Source: Pleurodeles waltl
Taxonomy: Eukaryota; Chordata; Amphibia; Caudata; Salamandridae
Length of the DNA stretch: 64,000 nt
Reading direction: 5' to 3'
NCBI RefSeq assembly: GCF_031143425.1
Contig: NC_090439.1
Location: 352,030,027 to 352,094,026 of the forward strand
Numbering within the stretch: position 1 is the first letter of the stretch; each line of letters opens with the position of its first letter. The notes beneath the pieces are model-generated. The model was given only the letters and a program-made list of their open reading frames with translations. It did not search any database and was not told where the DNA came from. Of this stretch, positions 10,632 to 21,368 are shown one piece after another. Made by a program: the position numbers and the translations under genes.

Positions 10632-11263
10632 GGGGGTCATTACGACCCTGGCGGAACAAGTCCGCCAGGGCCGTGGGACGCGGTGGCACCGCCGACAGGC
10701 CGGCGGTGCCCCGCGGGGCATTCTGACCGCGGCGGCTCAGCCGCGGTCAGAGAAGGGAAACCGGCGGTCTCCCGCCGGTTTCCCGCTGCCCCAAAGGAAT
10801 CCTCCAAGCCGGCGCAGCATGCTGCGCCGGCATGGGGATTCCGACTCCCCCTCCCGCCATCCAGTTCCTGGCGGTTCTCCCGCCGGGATCCGGATGGCGG
10901 GAGGGGGAGTCGCGGGGCCCCTGGGGGCCCCTGCCGTGCCCATGCCCATGGCATGGGCACGGCAGGGGCCCCCGTAAGAGGGCCCCTAAAAGTATTTCAG
11001 TGTCTGCAAAGCAGACACTGAAATACGCGACGGGTGCAACTGCACCCGTCGCACCTTCCCACTCCGCCGGCTCTATTACGAGCCGGCGTCATCGTGGGAA
11101 GGGAGTTTTCCCCTGGGCTGGCGGGCGGTCTTGTGAAGACCGCCCGCCAGCCCAGGGGAAAACTCGGAATACCCTCCGCGGTCTTACGACCGCGGAGCGG
11201 TATTTCGGAGGGGGGAAGCCTGGCGGGCGGCCTCCGCCGCCCGCCAGGCTCGGAATGAGGGCC
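10632..11263. mobile_element. PIF/Harbinger MITE made of a chain of hairpins
   Basis: 632 bp with TAA duplications at 10629-10631 and 11264-11266; the ends read GGGGGTCATTACGAC and, inverted, GGCCCTCATTCCGAG. Almost the entire element is a row of about a dozen back-to-back palindromes. Clear ones are 10923-10973 (24-bp arms, 3-bp loop, centred on CCATGCCCATGGCATGG) and 11103-11165 (30-bp arms, 3-bp loop). It is very GC- and CpG-rich. Open frames across it are artefacts of GC content. It has no coding capacity and would need a Harbinger transposase in trans. Confidence 0.9.
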
Positions 11264-11870
11264 TAAGTAACTTAGCACCCAACCTTTACCAGGTAAAGGT
11301 TAGACATATAGGTGACTTATAAGTTACTTAAGTGCAGTGGTAAATGGCTGTGAAATAACGTGGACGTTATTTCACTCAGGCTGCAGTGGCAGGCCTGTGT
11401 AAGAATTGTCAGAGCGCCCTATGGGTGGCAAAAGAAATGCTGCAGCCCATAGGGATGTCCTGGAACCCCAATACCCTGGGTACCTCAGTACCATATACTA
11501 GGGAATTATAAGGGTGTTCCAGTATGCCAATGTGAATTGGTGAAATTGGTCACTAGCCTGTTAGTGACAATTTAGAAAGCAGAGAGAGCATAACCACTGA
11601 GGTTCTAGTTAGAGAGCCTCAGTGAGACAGTTAGGCATCACACAGGGAACACATACATATAGGTCACAAACTTATGAGCACTGGGGTCCTGGCTAGCAGG
11701 GTCCCAGTGACACATAACAAACATACTGAAAACATAGGGTTTTCACTATGAGCATTGTGCCCTGGCTAGCAGGATCCCAGTGAGACAGTGAAAACACCCT
11801 GACATATACTCACAAACAGGCCAAAAGTGGGGGTAACAAGGCTAGAAAGAGGCTACTTTCTCACAACAGG

Positions 11871-12700
11871 ATCCAGCGATTCCTGGCCTATATTACATCT
11901 GTGGGCCTAATGCTTATTACTGTCTCACAGGAGGATGGTATGGCACATGTTACTTAGGGACAGCTTTCCCAAAGATATTTCAACTAGACGACTTAAAGAA
12001 ATTTCTGAAAGTGACTGAATTACATCACATTAGACAGAGGAGAGAGCCACCTTCTGGTATAGTGGGATACATTTTTGAAACAATGATAATTCAGTAGGTG
12101 TTTATTCTGAATTTGATAAAGATTTTAAAGTTGTCTCCTATTGTGGATAACATGCTGACAATTTTTTCAGGAGCCATACGCCTGATAGTCACTGAATTTG
12201 CAGCGGAAAAAGCTATGACTCTTCAGAACCACCTTGTGTTAGACATTCTTTTAGCAAAGGATGGCGGAGTTTGCAAAATGATTACTTCTAGGCATTGCTG
12301 TTCATTTATTCCTGACAATAGTAGATAAATTAGAAGCTTACTTACTACCCTGACTAATGAAATTACTGACTTGAAAGAGCTGAAGGAACCAGGTGTTTGG
12401 GAGAAAGTTGGCAAAGAATTTGCTTAAGTGCAAATTGGCTCAGCAACATAAGTAAAGTGATATTATTGAAAATAATATAAGGAATATTAGTTATTGTGAT
12501 TTGCACAATTGGAGCATGAGGAATATGTAAATTGTGTAAAAGGATCAAATTGAAGAAGATGAAAATTAATCAGAGGAGGGAAGAAAGGAAAAGGGAAAAT
12601 TTGAAAAGTGAACGAAAAAATGAGGGGATAGAAATGATAGGATTTTAGCAGAAGCAAAAAATGTGCGTGGAAAGGTTTATTGTGATGAACATTTACTCAT
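11871..12700 (+). pseudogene. env: ERV env, 3' surface part and transmembrane subunit
   Basis: Continues the env gene interrupted at 2114. From 11871 there is Cys/Tyr/Gly-rich surface-subunit sequence, then a furin-type RQRR site at 12032-12043 marking the subunit border. A stop occurs near 12095, and 12098-12328 in another frame holds the heptad region and a CX7CC motif (12272-12301), one residue longer than the common CX6CC of gamma-type envelopes. Further stops follow; a hydrophobic stretch at about 12480-12540, broken by one stop, would be the membrane anchor, followed by a Lys-rich tail. Several stops and shifts show it is dead. Confidence 0.8.
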
Positions 12701-12712
12701 CAGAGGAGGGAT
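12699..12712 (+). other. ERV polypurine tract
   Basis: CAGAGGAGGGAT directly precedes the LTR start TGTTAACG, as expected for plus-strand priming. Confidence 0.6.
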
Positions 12713-13443
12713 TGTTAACGTTGATTTGAATGATGAATATTCATGTACTTTGAGTGTTGAATGTGCGTAGAAATATAATAATGCAAAGGTGTAGGAAAGT
12801 ACCATCTTGCCTGGCATGTTACCCCCATTTTTACTGTATGTGTGTTTGTTTTTGCCTGTGTCACTTGGATACTGCTAGCCAGGACCCCAGTACTCATAAA
12901 GTGTGCCCTATTTGTCTTCCCTGTGTGGTGCCTAACTGTATCACTGAGGCTCTGCTAATCAGAACCTCAGTGTTTATGATCTCTCTGCTTTTAAAATTGT
13001 CACTGCAGGCTAGTGACTCATTTTACCAATTCTGATTGGCACACTGGAACACCCTTATAATTCCCTAGTATATGGTACCTAGGTAACGAGGGTATTGGGG
13101 TTCCAGGAGATCCCTATGGGCTGCAGCATTTCTTTTGCCACCAATAGGGAGCTCAGACAATTCTTACACAGGACTGCCACTGCAGCCTGAGTGAAATAAC
13201 GTCCACGTTATTTCACAGCCATTTTTCACTGCACTTTAGTAACTTATAAGTCACCTATATATCCAAACTCAGTGAAGGTTAGGTGCAAAGTTATTTAGTG
13301 TGAGGGCACCCTAGCACTAGCCAAGGTGCCCCCACATTGTTCAGGGCACGGGGACACCTTTACACGTGCGCACTACATATAGGTCAATACCTATATGTAG
13401 CGTCACCATGGTAACTCCGAACATGGCCATGTAACATGTCTAG

Positions 13444-13497
13444 GATCATGGAATTGTCACCCCAATACTATTTTGGTATTGGGGTGACAATTCCATG
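13444..13497. repeat. conserved LTR hairpin with paired substitutions
   Basis: Same hairpin as in the other LTRs. The stem tip differs by a G:C to A:T paired change, and the T-T mismatch of the other copies is an A:T pair here. The outermost four bases no longer pair on the right. Confidence 0.85.
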
Positions 13498-15466
13498 CGT
13501 CCCCGGGGCTCCAGCATAGAGCCCGGGTACTGCCAAACTAACTCTCCGGGGTTTTCTCTGCAGCTACCGCTGCTGCCAACCCTCAGACAGGTTTCTGCCC
13601 CCCTGGGGCCTGGGCAGCCCAGTCTCGGGAAGGCAGAACAAAGGATTTCTTCTGAGAGAGGGTGTTACACCCTCTCCCTTTGGAAATAGATGTTAAGGGC
13701 CTGAGAGGAGTAGCCTCTCCTGGCTTCTGGAAATGCTTTGAAGGGCACAGATGGTGCATTCCTTCCGTAAGCCAGTCTACACTGGTTCAGGGATCCCCCC
13801 AGCCCTGCTCTGGTGCGAAACTGGACAAAGGAAAGGGGACTGACCACTCCCCTGACCAGCACCTACCAAGGGGAGGTGCCCAGAACTCCTCCACTGTGTC
13901 CCAGACCTCTGCCATCTTGGATGCAGAGGTATGAGGGCACAGTGGACACCTCTGAATAGCCAGTGCCAGCAGGTGATGTCAGAGACCCCTCCTGATAGGT
14001 GCTTACCTTTCTCTGTAGCCAATCCTCCTCTGAGGGCGGTTTAGGGTCTCTCCTGTGGGTATCTCACCAGATAACTAAGGCAAGAGCTCACCAGAGTTCC
14101 TCTGCACTTCTCTCTTCGACTTCTGCCAAGGATCGACCGCTGACTGCTCCATGACGCCTGCAAAACCGCAACAAAGTAGCAAGAAGACTACCAGTAACAT
14201 TGTAGCACCTCATCCTGCCGGCTTTCTCGACTGTTTCCTTGTGGTGCATGCTCTGAGGGCTGTCTGCCTTCACCCTGCACTGGAAGCAAAGAAGAAATCT
14301 CCCGTGGGTCGACGGAATCTTCCCCCTGCCAATGCAGGCACCAAACTTCTGCATCACCGGTCCTCTGGGTCCCCTCTCATCTTGACGAGCTTGGTCCCTG
14401 GAACACAGGAGCTGGATCTAAGTGTCTCCGACAGTCCAGTGGCCCTTCTGTCCAAATTTGGTGGAGGTAAGTCCTTGCCTCCCCACGCCAGACAGTAATC
14501 CTGTTTACAGCGTGAACTGCAGCTGCTAGGTCTTCTGCGTGCTTTTGCAAGACTTCCTTTGTGCACAGCCTAGCCCAGGTACCCAGCACTCCGTCCTACA
14601 TTGCCCAACTCGCTGAGTTGGTCTCCGACTTCGTGGGACTCCCTTCTGCAGTGCTGAGACGACCGCTGTGCTTAGATCTTCTGAACGTCTGTTCAGGTGC
14701 TTCTGCGGGTGCTGCCTGCTTTTGTGTGGGCTCTCTCTGTTGCTGAGCTCCTCCTCTGTCTCCTCCTCCAAGGGGCGAGCTCCTGGTCCTTCCTGGGCCC
14801 TGGCAGCACCCAAAACCTTCAACTGTGACTCTTGCAGCTAGCAAGGCTTGTTTGCAGTCTTTCTGCGTGAAAACAACTCTGCATCCTCCAGCACGCCGTG
14901 GGACATCTTCTGACCAAAGGAGAAGTTCCTGGCACCTTCCGTTGTTGCAGAATCTTTGGCTTCTTCCACCCGGAGGCCAGGGTTTAGTGAGCTCCTGCCC
15001 CTCCTGGACATTTGCGTGACTCTTGGACTTGGTCCCCTTCCTTTGCAGGTCCTCAGGTCCAGGAATCCGTTGTCAGTGCTTTGCAGTCAGTTGTTGTCTT
15101 TGCAGAATCCCCTATCTCAACTTTACTGTCTTTCTGGGGTAGTAGGGTAACTTTACTCCTACTTTTCAGGGTCTTGGGGTGGGGTAGCTTGGACACCCTT
15201 GGTGTTTTCTTACACTCCCAGCGACCCTCTACACACGACACTAGGCCTGGGGTCCATTCGTGGTTCGCACTCCACTTTCGGAGTATATGGTTTGTGTTGC
15301 CCCTATGCCTATTGTCTGCTATTGCATTCTACTGTGTCCTACAGTGTTTGCACTACCTTTCTAACTGTTCACTTACCTGGTTTTGGTTTGTGTGTATATT
15401 TTGTGTATATTACTTACCTCCTAAGGGAGTATATCCTCTGAGATACTTTTGGCATATTGTCACTAA

Positions 15467-15472
15467 AATAAA
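15467..15472 (+). terminator. poly(A) signal of the solo LTR
   Basis: AATAAA in sense orientation, about 240 bp before the LTR end, the same relative place as in the 3' LTR at 2356. Confidence 0.55.
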
Positions 15473-16959
15473 GTACCTTTATTTTTAGTAACTCTGAGTA
15501 TTGTCTTCTCTTATGATATAGTGCTAAGTATATAAGTGGTATAGTAGGAGCTTTGCATGTCTCCTTGTTCAGCCTAAGCTGCTCTGCTATAGCTACCTCT
15601 AGCAACCTAAGCTGCTAGAATACCTCTAATCTACTAATAAGGGATAACTGAACCTGGCACAAGGTGTAAGTACCACAAGGTACCCCCTATAAGCCAGGCC
15701 AGCCTCGTACAAAAGGAAACTAATGCACACATTTGAAGGTGCGCCCACCAGTGTGGCCATCAGTATTCACAAAGTGTACTTATTAATGGCTTATTAATAT
15801 GAAACGATGAGCTGATGTTTGATTAATGTAGTAATGTGTCATATTAAGGGTTATGACACAGCTATGTATTAGCTTTATTAATTGTAGGCCTTAACTTACC
15901 GGATGTCTCGGCCTAGTTGCATGGCCTCATGTCAAGCAGGCATTTTATAAAATGGATGCTTAGATAATTAAATTGTTATTTTCCACTGTACTGTCCATGT
16001 GCTTGTAGCTAAAAGTCTTTCTCATGAGAAATGCTTGCTAGGAGATGATGTACTTGCTAATGCAACATTGTTTAATGTAATATGTGTGAGACTAACTTTC
16101 CCAGGAGAAGACAAAGACCATACTGACTGGAGTGTAAGCTGCAACAATATTGTTACCTGACGAGCCGGATGATGAGAACAGTACGAAAGGAGCCAATCAC
16201 CGACATGTGAACCATGTACTAGTAGAAATGTAGATTTTAAGTTTTAGTTTTATTGGAGAAAGTGTAAACTTGCGATTCTTGAACCAATTAGGATGTGGGA
16301 AGTAGTTTTAGAAAATTTAACTTAGCCAGACTGCACAGAGGGAAGTCAGCGCATTTGCCCATTTTCTATCTTGCCGAAAGGCCATTATTTTCTTGAATGT
16401 CTTGAGAAGAGACGTGCTTAATTTTACTGCTTAAAGAGACATTGCCTTTTCTGAACTTTGATGCTGAATTCAGATGCCTTGCTGACCAGACTGATGCCAT
16501 GATGACGAAGACTGTCACAGCTTGCTGATCCAAAGTGACGATAGGTATTTTGACTATGATACTTCTTATTATGTCTATTTGCGTTTGTATCTAGGTACCA
16601 ACCGCTATTTCGATAGAGCCATAGTTAGATGTTTTTTCCACATTTGTGTTAACTAAATTGTTTTGCATGAAGCCCAAACATGCTATTCTAATCTGTTGCT
16701 AGTTAGGGAGCTCACTGATGAAGTTCGCTATATGAAATAACAACTGATGTCTTTTCTTTGCTGAAACTAAATGTATGTAATATCGTTTGTGCAGTTATTC
16801 TTGTTATTAATTTGCACTGTAACATTAGAATGTGTAGTAGCCCAAGCGCTGATTAGATTGCGATTCTTTCACCACTTTGGACACCAGTTGTTGTTTTTGT
16901 ATGTTTATCAATTGATTTTGACATTGACTTACGTTACATTAACATTGTTAATATAGGGA

Positions 16960-16965
16960 AATAAA
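16960..16965 (+). terminator. poly(A) signal of the ERV LTR
   Basis: AATAAA followed by T/A-rich sequence and a TGTGTG-type downstream element, about 220 bp before the LTR end. Confidence 0.5.
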
Positions 16966-17186
16966 TATTCTAACTTTTACATAAAGGTGTGGTTATTCAT
17001 GACTGCAAAGTCATGGTGTGTGACAATTATTGACTCTTAATGATTACTAATGTTATTGATTGTTATTGGTTATTGATCTGCATGTATAGGATATATGGTG
17101 GGAAAACCTTGAAGCGAGTCAAAAGGTTCATCCACCTATTCGCGTCTCCCTTGTAAGTTTACTTATTAAGGTCTGACGCGCTAACA

Positions 17187-17353
17187 GTATTGATAAATCT
17201 AAAATGCGAATTACCCTTACCGCTCTTATCCTTTTTCTTCTTAAAGAGAATCTGATCTCTAGATTGTGCTAAAACTTTTTGTTGTGCCTCCTTAATGCAT
17301 GTTTTTGTGTATCCATGTGAGGAAAACCTTTGGGCCAAACTCTCCAAAGCCAT
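17187..17353 (-). pseudogene. Penelope-like retroelement fragment
   Basis: About 55 residues read on the minus strand, with LAQRFSSHGYT, a Gln/Ala helix and a following FRFINT strand. This order resembles the linker after the reverse transcriptase of Penelope-like elements (a 'RGY' helix, then R-[DE]-x-LL, then an aromatic beta strand). The frame runs into the ERV LTR at 17186, which therefore inserted into it. The family call rests on one short motif. Confidence 0.4.
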
Positions 17354-17988
17354 CTTTACTTCTCCGGGTTCACTACAATGACATTTAACCCTTAGGCATT
17401 ATCCATAGGGTATGATCTGAATTAACCGTATAGGGTAGAAACTAGAGGTATGCAGCAGAGAATTCCCTGCTATCTATTTTCTAAACAACTTAGTTTCGAA
17501 ATTTGTTATTTTTGGCATAAACTGGTAGATCTAAGAAGGTTACATTTGTTGGATGTATGGTACATGTGAACTGCAAATTCAAATTGTTGTCATTGATTTT
17601 TTTAATGAACAACTCTGTAATCTTTTGGGTGCAAATAAGCATAGCTGGGAGCGTGGCAGAGTTCATGGTCGGTTGTTTACAAATATTTATTATGTTTTGG
17701 GTTTATAGTTTGGGCTGAGGATGAGCCTAGTGTACTGCCTGAAAAACGTATTTTTGCTTTTTTTTCTAAAGTGCTGAAGGGGGCAGCCTTAAATTCAGAT
17801 CGAACATTCCAGAGTTTTCACATGTTACTGGAGGTAGTGTGTTCCTTCATTCTTTTACTTTGAACATAACAAAACGTTGACGTAAGTAAACGAGTTCCTG
17901 TTCTGCCAACTTCAAGGTACTTATCAATCAAAAAGTATATAATTGACCTGAGTTGTAGAGTACATGAATAACATAAGATACACAGGCC
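17354..17988. other. no gene seen; possible degenerate hammerhead motif
   Basis: A/T-rich sequence without a usable frame. At 17715-17721 CTGAGGA (fits hammerhead core CUGANGA) is followed 19 bases later by GAAA at 17741. Penelope-like elements often carry such ribozymes, and a possible fragment lies next door, but stem II does not pair convincingly. Confidence 0.3.
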
Positions 17989-19075
17989 CATAGTTATACT
18001 TTTTTTAGCGCTGCATTTACGTCACTTTTTGACGCAAAAACGCCACAAACTTTCAAAATACAACTGGGGCATATTTATACTCCGTTTGCGCCAAATTTGC
18101 GTCGTTTTTTTCGACGCAAATTCGGCGCAAAATTAACGCCATATTTATACTTTGGCGTTAGACGCGTCTAGCGCCAAAGTAGGAGTAAAGAGCATCATTT
18201 TTTTGCGTGAACGCCTTCCTTGCGTTAATGAGATGCAAGGTAGGCGTTCCCGTCCAAAAAAATGACTGCGACGCAAATGCGTCGTATTTATACTCCCGGG
18301 CAAAAATCACGCCCGGGAGTGGGCGGGTCAAAAAAAACCGCATTTGCGCCGCTTTTTAACGCCTGGGTCAGGGCAGGCGTTAAGGGACCTGTGGGCTCAA
18401 AATGAGCCCACAGCTGCCCTCCCATGCCCCCAGGGACCCCCCCTGCCACCCTTGCCCACCCCAGGAGGACACCCAAGGATGGGGGGACCCACCCCAGGGA
18501 CATTCAGGTAAGTTCAGGTAAGTATAAATATTTTTATTTTTATATTTTTTTTGTGGCATAGGGGGGCCTGATTTGTGCCCCCCTACATGCCACAATGCCC
18601 AATGACCATGCCCAGGGGACAGAAGTCCCCTGGGCATGGCCATTGGGCAAGGGGGCATGACTCCTGTCTTTACTAAGACAGGAGTCATGTAAATGGCGTC
18701 TGGGCGTCGATAAAAATGGCGCAAATCGGGTGGAGGCGATTTTTTTGCGTCAACCTGACTTGCACCATTTTTAAGACGCCCTAACGCCATTTTTCCCTAC
18801 GCCGGCGCTGCCTGGTGTACGTGGTTTTTTTCCACGCACACCAGGCAGCGCCGGTCTGCTTGCGCCGGCTAACGCCATTCAATAAATACGGCGCCCGCAT
18901 GGCGCTTCAGAATGGCGTTAGCCGGCGCAAAAATTTTTGACGCTAAACTGCGTTAGCGCAGTTTAGCGTCAAAAAGTATAAATACGGGCCAACTGTATTT
19001 TGCAAGTTTGCGCTGTTTTGTGTCAAAAAATGACGCAAACGCAGTGCTAAAAAAGTATAAATATGGGCCCCAGTG
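17989..19075. mobile_element. nested palindromic DNA-transposon derivatives (outer)
   Basis: The outer ends read AGGCCCATAGTTATAC and, inverted at the right, GGGCCCATATTTATAC, followed by GCGCTGCATTTACGTCA-type matches (17992-18060 against 19000-19074). Between them is a second, similar element. The content is dominated by GCGTC/GACGC and long palindromes. No protein frame; superfamily not determined. Confidence 0.6.
18066..18990. mobile_element. inner palindromic MITE
   Basis: Ends GGGCATATTTATAC and, inverted, GGCCCGTATTTATAC; CAACTG occurs on both sides and is probably the target duplication (5-6 bp, border ambiguous). Contains strong hairpins, e.g. around 18590-18650 (CCATGCCCAGGGGAC arms) and 18800-18855 (CCAGGCAGCGCCGG arms). 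Confidence 0.6.
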
Positions 19076-19364
19076 TGCCCGGGAAGGGGGAGCGAGGGGT
19101 TTGCATGGTCCCTACCCTGTCCTGCAATACATAAGGGCAATGACCCTCACCAGCAAAAAAAGTGTACCTATACAGGACAGATCGTCAAATCAGATGGCCC
19201 ACCCCAGGCAACAATAGCTGGCAAATTACAGACCACTTTCTAAGGTGAAGAATACAATAAGCACCTAAATGTGTTAGCTACAACAAACCGAGTAAAGATT
19301 AGTGTAACAACAATCAATGAAAATATACATATTCCGATTTGCTACTTTTCCTAGGAAGTACTTA

Positions 19365-19851
19365 GGGCCTGATATTTGAAGAGACAGGTCGAAATTAGTA
19401 GTCGCCAAATGTGCACCTACTATTTGCAATCTGTCCTTGATTTTATGATCTGACCTATGGATTAATAGTTTTTCCAACAAAATCTCCAGTTACATGGGGG
19501 TCGCAGAACAACCTGCCTAATGAATAATAATTTACCAGTTCGCTTTTTAGAGCTCCCTCTGATTGTCTACAAACACAGGGATGGAAACTGCACAGAATAG
19601 CAAATGGCATCCCTGTTTCGGGGGTTAGTGACAACAATAGCTTTCACAAACCATTGATACAGTCCTTTCCAAATCACAAACAGGATGGGAATGTTCCATT
19701 CATGCCCCTCCCATCTGCCATCTAGAAGGGGTCAAAAGCCTTTTTATGAGGCTGAACAAACTCTTTATAAAAATCTCTTATCATGTGAGAATTCTGTCAT
19801 TTTAGGAATCCTGCATTTTGAGCCCCAAAAAGGGCTTTGTACATTTGGCCC
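19365..19851. mobile_element. Harbinger-like MITE with TTA duplication
   Basis: 487 bp flanked by TTA at 19362-19364 and 19852-19854. Ends GGGCCTGATATTTG and, inverted, GGGCCAAATGTAC. A TWA duplication and GGGCC ends fit PIF/Harbinger. No coding capacity. 19076-19361 and 19855-20035 hold nothing recognisable. Confidence 0.6.
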
Positions 19852-20038
19852 TTAGATTCCACCACCAGCTGAGTTCCCTCTGTCCCTGAACATCTACATG
19901 TTGGTGATTCCATGAGTTTGAACCTTAGAAGTAGGGTGAGAGGCTTATAGGAGGTAACTTGATCATCCAAGAAAATGGTGATTTTTGGGTTAATAGAAAA
20001 ACCGGGGTTTCAGGAACAACAAGAAAATAACACATATA

Positions 20039-21365
20039 GGGCCTCATTTATGTTGCTTGTGGTGCAGGGCAGCACATCAAGTGCCTTGCTGCGCCGTCCT
20101 GCACCAACAGGAAAGGGCAGAAATGCACAGTATCTACAAGTTACTGCGCATTTCTGTACTCTCCCCCTGCTCTGGTGCACGAATTGCCACCTGCGTTGCG
20201 GGAATGATTGTTTTTGTGCAGGAAGCGACACCTTCCTGCACAAAAACAATCACAAGAAGTGCTATCCCCTCACCAACAGGAAAGGGCAGAAATGCACAGT
20301 ATCTACAAGTTACTGCGCATTTCTGTACTCTCCCCCTGCTCTGGTGCACAAATTGCCACCTGCGTTGCGGGAATGATTGTTTTTGTGCAGGAAGCGACAC
20401 CTTCCTGCACAAAAACAATCACAAGAAGTGCTATCCCCTTTCTATGTGTGCTGCATTTGCACACACAGAAAGAGGAAAAAACAGGGAGAAACAAAGATAT
20501 TTCTCCTAGTTGCACCATTCTTACACTACCCCTGAGGTGGCGTAGGAGTCTGACCAATTCTCAGACTTGTAAATCTGGGAATGCATCAGATTCCTTCGGG
20601 TTCCATGGGTGTTGCATGGGAATACCCCAAGAAACACCTATGGAACACCTTTTTCACTCAGTGTTATACGTGAAAGGTGGCCATATATGCAAGGCCATGA
20701 AAAGCCACGCAAGGTGGCTTTGCATGGCCTTGCAAATATGGGCTGCCACACTGCGCCACCGGAGCATAAAAAAAAGAGGCTTCAAGGGCGCAGTGTGCTG
20801 ATAGGGCCTCGTAATTGAGGACCAGAGCCCCAGATTGACAAGCATCTGGGGCATTAGAATTGATGTGCCAGATTTCTTGCCACCCCCCTATTCCACCTAA
20901 CAACACCATGGTTGCGCCGGATTTACAATACGTGCATCATGGCGCTTGTTAGGCCAATAGCGTCAACATTATTTATGCTATTGTGGCACTTTGCTGTACT
21001 AGCATCAAAATGTTTTATCCTACTGCAGCAAAGTGCAAGGAGGCCCCTTGACATCAATGGATGCGTCCTTTTAACGCCTGCTTTGAGCAGGTGTAAAAAA
21101 TGACACCAAAAATGGCTCAATGAAATCTTGTAGATTTCATTGACCATTTTTGCAGGCTTCCTAACGCCAGAACGCCCCACCTTGCATACATTATGCCTGG
21201 CGCAGGCATAATGTGGAGGCGCAAGGGGTCGCGAAGTGGAGAAATGCATGCATTGCGCCACTTAATAAATATGCCATGGAGATTTTTGCCTCACAGAGCC
21301 ACATTAGCGTGAAAAAAATATGCTAATGTGGCGCAAGGTGGCGCTAGGGCCTGTAAATCTGGCCC
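20039..21365. mobile_element. non-autonomous DNA element with ATA duplication
   Basis: Ends GGGCCTCATTTATG and, inverted, GGGCCAGATTTACAG; flanked by ATA at 20036-20038 and 21366-21368. Inside, a second GGGCCTCGTAATTG end at about 20803 suggests a composite. Rich in TGCGCCA/TGGCGCA palindromes. No protein frame. Confidence 0.5.
20102..20439. repeat. 169-bp tandem duplication containing a perfect hairpin
   Basis: Two adjacent copies (20102-20270, 20271-20439) that are nearly identical, so the duplication is recent. Each has a hairpin with 20-bp perfect arms (20206-20251 and 20375-20420), starting GATTGTTTTTGTGCAGGAAG with a CGACAC loop. Confidence 0.9.
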
Positions 21366-21368
21366 ATA

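Larger units (their letters stand above)
2115..11865 (-). mobile_element. non-autonomous LTR retrotransposon with 3.1-kb LTRs (gag-pro only)
   Basis: A complete insertion bounded by the 5-bp target duplication ACAGG at 2110-2114 and 11866-11870. All its coding sequence reads on the minus strand, so the 5' LTR is 8146-11865 and the 3' LTR 2115-5199. The interior (5200-8145, 2,946 bp) has a primer-binding site, a gag-protease frame with one frameshift and two stops, and a polypurine tract. No reverse transcriptase, RNase H or integrase is present, so it must have moved with enzymes from another element. The Gag capsid resembles the SCAN-related capsid of Gmr1-like Ty3/gypsy elements, the likely helper group. 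It lies inside the ERV env gene and so is younger than the ERV. Confidence 0.92.
8146..11865 (-). repeat. 5' LTR of the long-LTR retrotransposon (with nested MITE)
   Basis: 3,720 bp as it stands; removing the 632-bp MITE and its 3-bp duplication leaves 3,085 bp, identical in length to the 3' LTR. It keeps both canonical ends (TGTAGG on the left, TCACA on the right). Differences from 2115-5199 are scattered single-base changes by eye, so the insertion is old enough for the LTRs to diverge but not ancient. Confidence 0.92.
12790..15711 (+). mobile_element. solo LTR of the long-LTR family
   Basis: 2,922 bp, TGTAGGAAAG to CTCGTACA, with target duplication AAAGG at 12785-12789 and 15712-15716. 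Related to the LTRs at 2115 and 8146 but clearly diverged and in the opposite orientation; closest in structure to 36279-39239. No interior remains, so it arose by LTR-LTR recombination. Open frames inside differ from those in the other copies. Confidence 0.9.
12713..17186 (+). repeat. ERV 3' LTR (split by a solo LTR)
   Basis: Begins TGTTAACG after the polypurine tract and ends CGCTAACA, a matched inverted end. Without the nested solo LTR and its duplication it is about 1.55 kb. Its only clear internal signal is an AATAAA at 16960. The partner 5' LTR is outside the window, so the target duplication cannot be checked; the right end interrupts a Penelope-like fragment. Confidence 0.7.

Noticed and set aside
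10474..11278. Several Arg/Pro/Gly-rich frames on both strands
   Set aside because: They lie in the GC-rich hairpin MITE and are open only because GC-rich palindromes lack stops.
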